The position numbers and the translations under genes are program-made. Of a stretch of DNA of 15,176 nucleotides, positions 13,908 to 15,176 are shown one piece after another. Every line of letters begins with the position of its first letter. Within the stretch, counting starts at the first letter, position 1. Source of the stretch: DASSKA01 sp035690905 (lineage in GTDB: Bacteria; Actinomycetota; Actinomycetes; Propionibacteriales; Nocardioidaceae). Under the pieces are notes generated by a model. It saw nothing but the letters and a program-made list of their open reading frames with translations, had not been told where the DNA came from and did not search any database. The stretch is taken from the NCBI GenBank assembly GCA_035690905.1, contig DASSKA010000200.1:1-15176 (forward strand). The letters are read 5' to 3'.

Positions 13908-15176
13908 GTGCCAGACGTGATCCCGGTGCGACCGGCCGACCCACCGCAGACCCCCCTGCGGCAGCTCACGGGATGGCTCTCCGACGACCTGCTGGAAATG
14001 CGCAACGCCGACCCCGAGCGGGTGGTCACCGGACTCACGCTGAGCTCCAAGGCTGTGCAGGGCGGGGACCTGTACGCCGCCCTGCCGGGCTCGACGGCGC
14101 ACGGTGCCTCCTACGCCGCCGATGCCGTCGCCTCCGGTGCGGTGGCCCTGCTGACCGATCCCGCCGGCGCCGACACCTGCGCCGAGCTCGACGTGCCCGT
14201 TCTGGTCGTGCCCCACCCGCGCGCCGTGCTCGGCCGGCTGGCCGCCCATGTCTACGGCGACCCCGCCGGAAACCTGCGGCTGGTCGCGGTGACCGGCACC
14301 GCCGGCAAGACCACCACCACCCGGCTGGCCGAGGCCGCGCTCACCGGCACCGGCACACGGGCCGCCGTGGTGGGCACGGTCGGCACCCGGGTCAACGGCG
14401 AGGACATCCCCGGCAGCCTGACCACCCCGGAGGCACCAGACCTGCACGCGCTCTTCGCGGTGATGCGGGAGCGGCAGACCAGAGTCTGCGTGATGGAGGT
14501 GTCCAGCCACGCACTCGTGATGGGCCGGGTCGACGGAGTGCGCTACGACGTCGCCGCGTTCACCAACCTCGGCCGCGACCACCTGGACTTCCACGGCAGC
14601 GTGGAGGAGTACTTCGCCGCGAAGGCGTCGCTGTTCACCCCGGAGCGAGCCCGGCTCGGGCTGACCAATGTCGACGACGCACACGGGCGCCGCCTGCTGG
14701 AGCAGGCCACGATCCCGATGCGGACGTTCTCGCCGTCGGGCGGCGCAGCGGACTGGCGGGCCGAGGACGTGCAGCTGCACCCCGACGGGTCGACCTTCAC
14801 GGTGGTCACGCCGACCGGCGACCACGTCCCCGCGGCGGTGCAGCTGGCCGGCGACTACAACGTCGCGAACGCCCTCTGCGCCGTCGCACTGGCGGCCGAG
14901 GCCGGCTTCGACCCGGTCAGGGTGGCCGCCGGCATCGCGCGGGCGGGCGGGGTGCCCGGTCGCCTCGAGCGCATCGACGCGGGCCAGGACTTCCTCGCCG
15001 TGGTCGACTACGCGCACAAGCCCGACGCCGTCGAGGCCGCCGTGGCGGCGCTGCGGCCGGTCACCGCAGGCAGGCTGATCCTGGTGATCGGAGCCGGCGG
15101 CGACCGCGACACCGGCAAGCGCCCCGTGATGGGGGAGATCGGCGGTCGCCTTGCCGACGTGCTCATCGTGACCGAC
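13908..15176 (+). CDS. murE: UDP-N-acetylmuramoyl-tripeptide synthetase MurE (5' part, runs off window)
   Basis: The frame is open for 423 codons to the right edge; full-length MurE has about 500 residues. The N-terminal domain contains TGLTLSSKAVQGGDLYAALPG (41-61). The ATPase P-loop is TGTAGKTTTT (129-138, K134). TTPEAPDLH (172-180) and EVSSHAL (197-203) are MurE-type substrate motifs. NLGRDHLDFHGS with EEYFAAKASLF contains the lysine expected to be carbamylated (K239). GRLERID and DYAHKPDA begin the C-terminal ligase domain. The enzyme adds the third stem-peptide residue to UDP-MurNAc-L-Ala-D-Glu in the cytoplasm. The motif that separates diaminopimelate from lysine enzymes lies beyond the window, so the substrate cannot be read. 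Start GTG at 13908 is 19 bases after ftsI; in-frame GTGs at 13917 and 13926 are alternatives. Confidence 0.93.
   Translation, partial: MPDVIPVRPADPPQTPLRQLTGWLSDDLLEMRNADPERVVTGLTLSSKAVQGGDLYAALPGSTAHGASYAADAVASGAVALLTDPAGADTCAELDVPVLVVPHPRAVLGRLAAHVYGDPAGNLRLVAVTGTAGKTTTTRLAEAALTGTGTRAAVVGTVGTRVNGEDIPGSLTTPEAPDLHALFAVMRERQTRVCVMEVSSHALVMGRVDGVRYDVAAFTNLGRDHLDFHGSVEEYFAAKASLFTPERARLGLTNVDDAHGRRLLEQATIPMRTFSPSGGAADWRAEDVQLHPDGSTFTVVTPTGDHVPAAVQLAGDYNVANALCAVALAAEAGFDPVRVAAGIARAGGVPGRLERIDAGQDFLAVVDYAHKPDAVEAAVAALRPVTAGRLILVIGAGGDRDTGKRPVMGEIGGRLADVLIVTD

Noticed and set aside
11417..14050. 877-codon minus-strand open frame opposite ftsL and ftsI
   Set aside because: It is antisense to two well-defined division genes and shows no domain.

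Overview
The window is high-GC DNA with strong G/C third-position bias, GTG and TTG starts, and gene families typical of Actinomycetota (DnaE2, a DUF3040 protein, an actinobacterial-type FtsI, and a MoxR/DUF58/transglutaminase operon beside mraZ). The gene content and order suggest Propionibacteriales, perhaps Nocardioidaceae. That placement is inference from gene content; there is no rRNA here to confirm it. No mobile elements, CRISPR arrays, tRNAs or rRNAs were seen.

Layout. Positions 1-3970 (+) hold DNA-damage and translesion genes: the 3' half of dnaE2 (error-prone polymerase III alpha), a CmoM/SmtA-like SAM methyltransferase that appears to have a leaderless promoter, and dinB (DNA polymerase IV). 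A promoter then precedes a small two-helix membrane protein with a DUF3040 domain (4062-4505, +). This converges on a three-gene minus-strand operon, transcribed moxR (AAA+ ATPase), then a DUF58 protein, then a transglutaminase-like membrane protein of the TgpA type. These genes are tightly packed (9-bp gap, then an ATGA overlap).

moxR is divergent from the dcw (division and cell wall) cluster, which fills the right end on the plus strand: mraZ, a 62-residue single-pass membrane protein, rsmH, ftsL, ftsI and the first 423 codons of murE. The genes are coupled by short gaps or overlaps (4-bp gap before rsmH, TTGA overlap at ftsL/ftsI). murE may also have its own leaderless promoter.

The most interesting stretch is the roughly 370-bp divergent region between moxR and mraZ. 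The mraZ promoter (TTGACG-N16-TACAGT) carries four GTGGRG hexamers at an exact 10-bp period, the classic arrangement of a MraZ autoregulatory operator. About 80 bp upstream lies a second array of six such hexamers in the opposite orientation, as three 10-bp-spaced pairs repeated every 23 bp. One pair matches the mraZ operator at 15 of 16 positions. This suggests that MraZ also acts on the divergent moxR-DUF58-transglutaminase operon, or on a looped complex joining both. A 14-bp perfect palindrome abuts the mraZ -35 box and could bind a second regulator. Together the region links an envelope-associated MoxR system to cell-division control.
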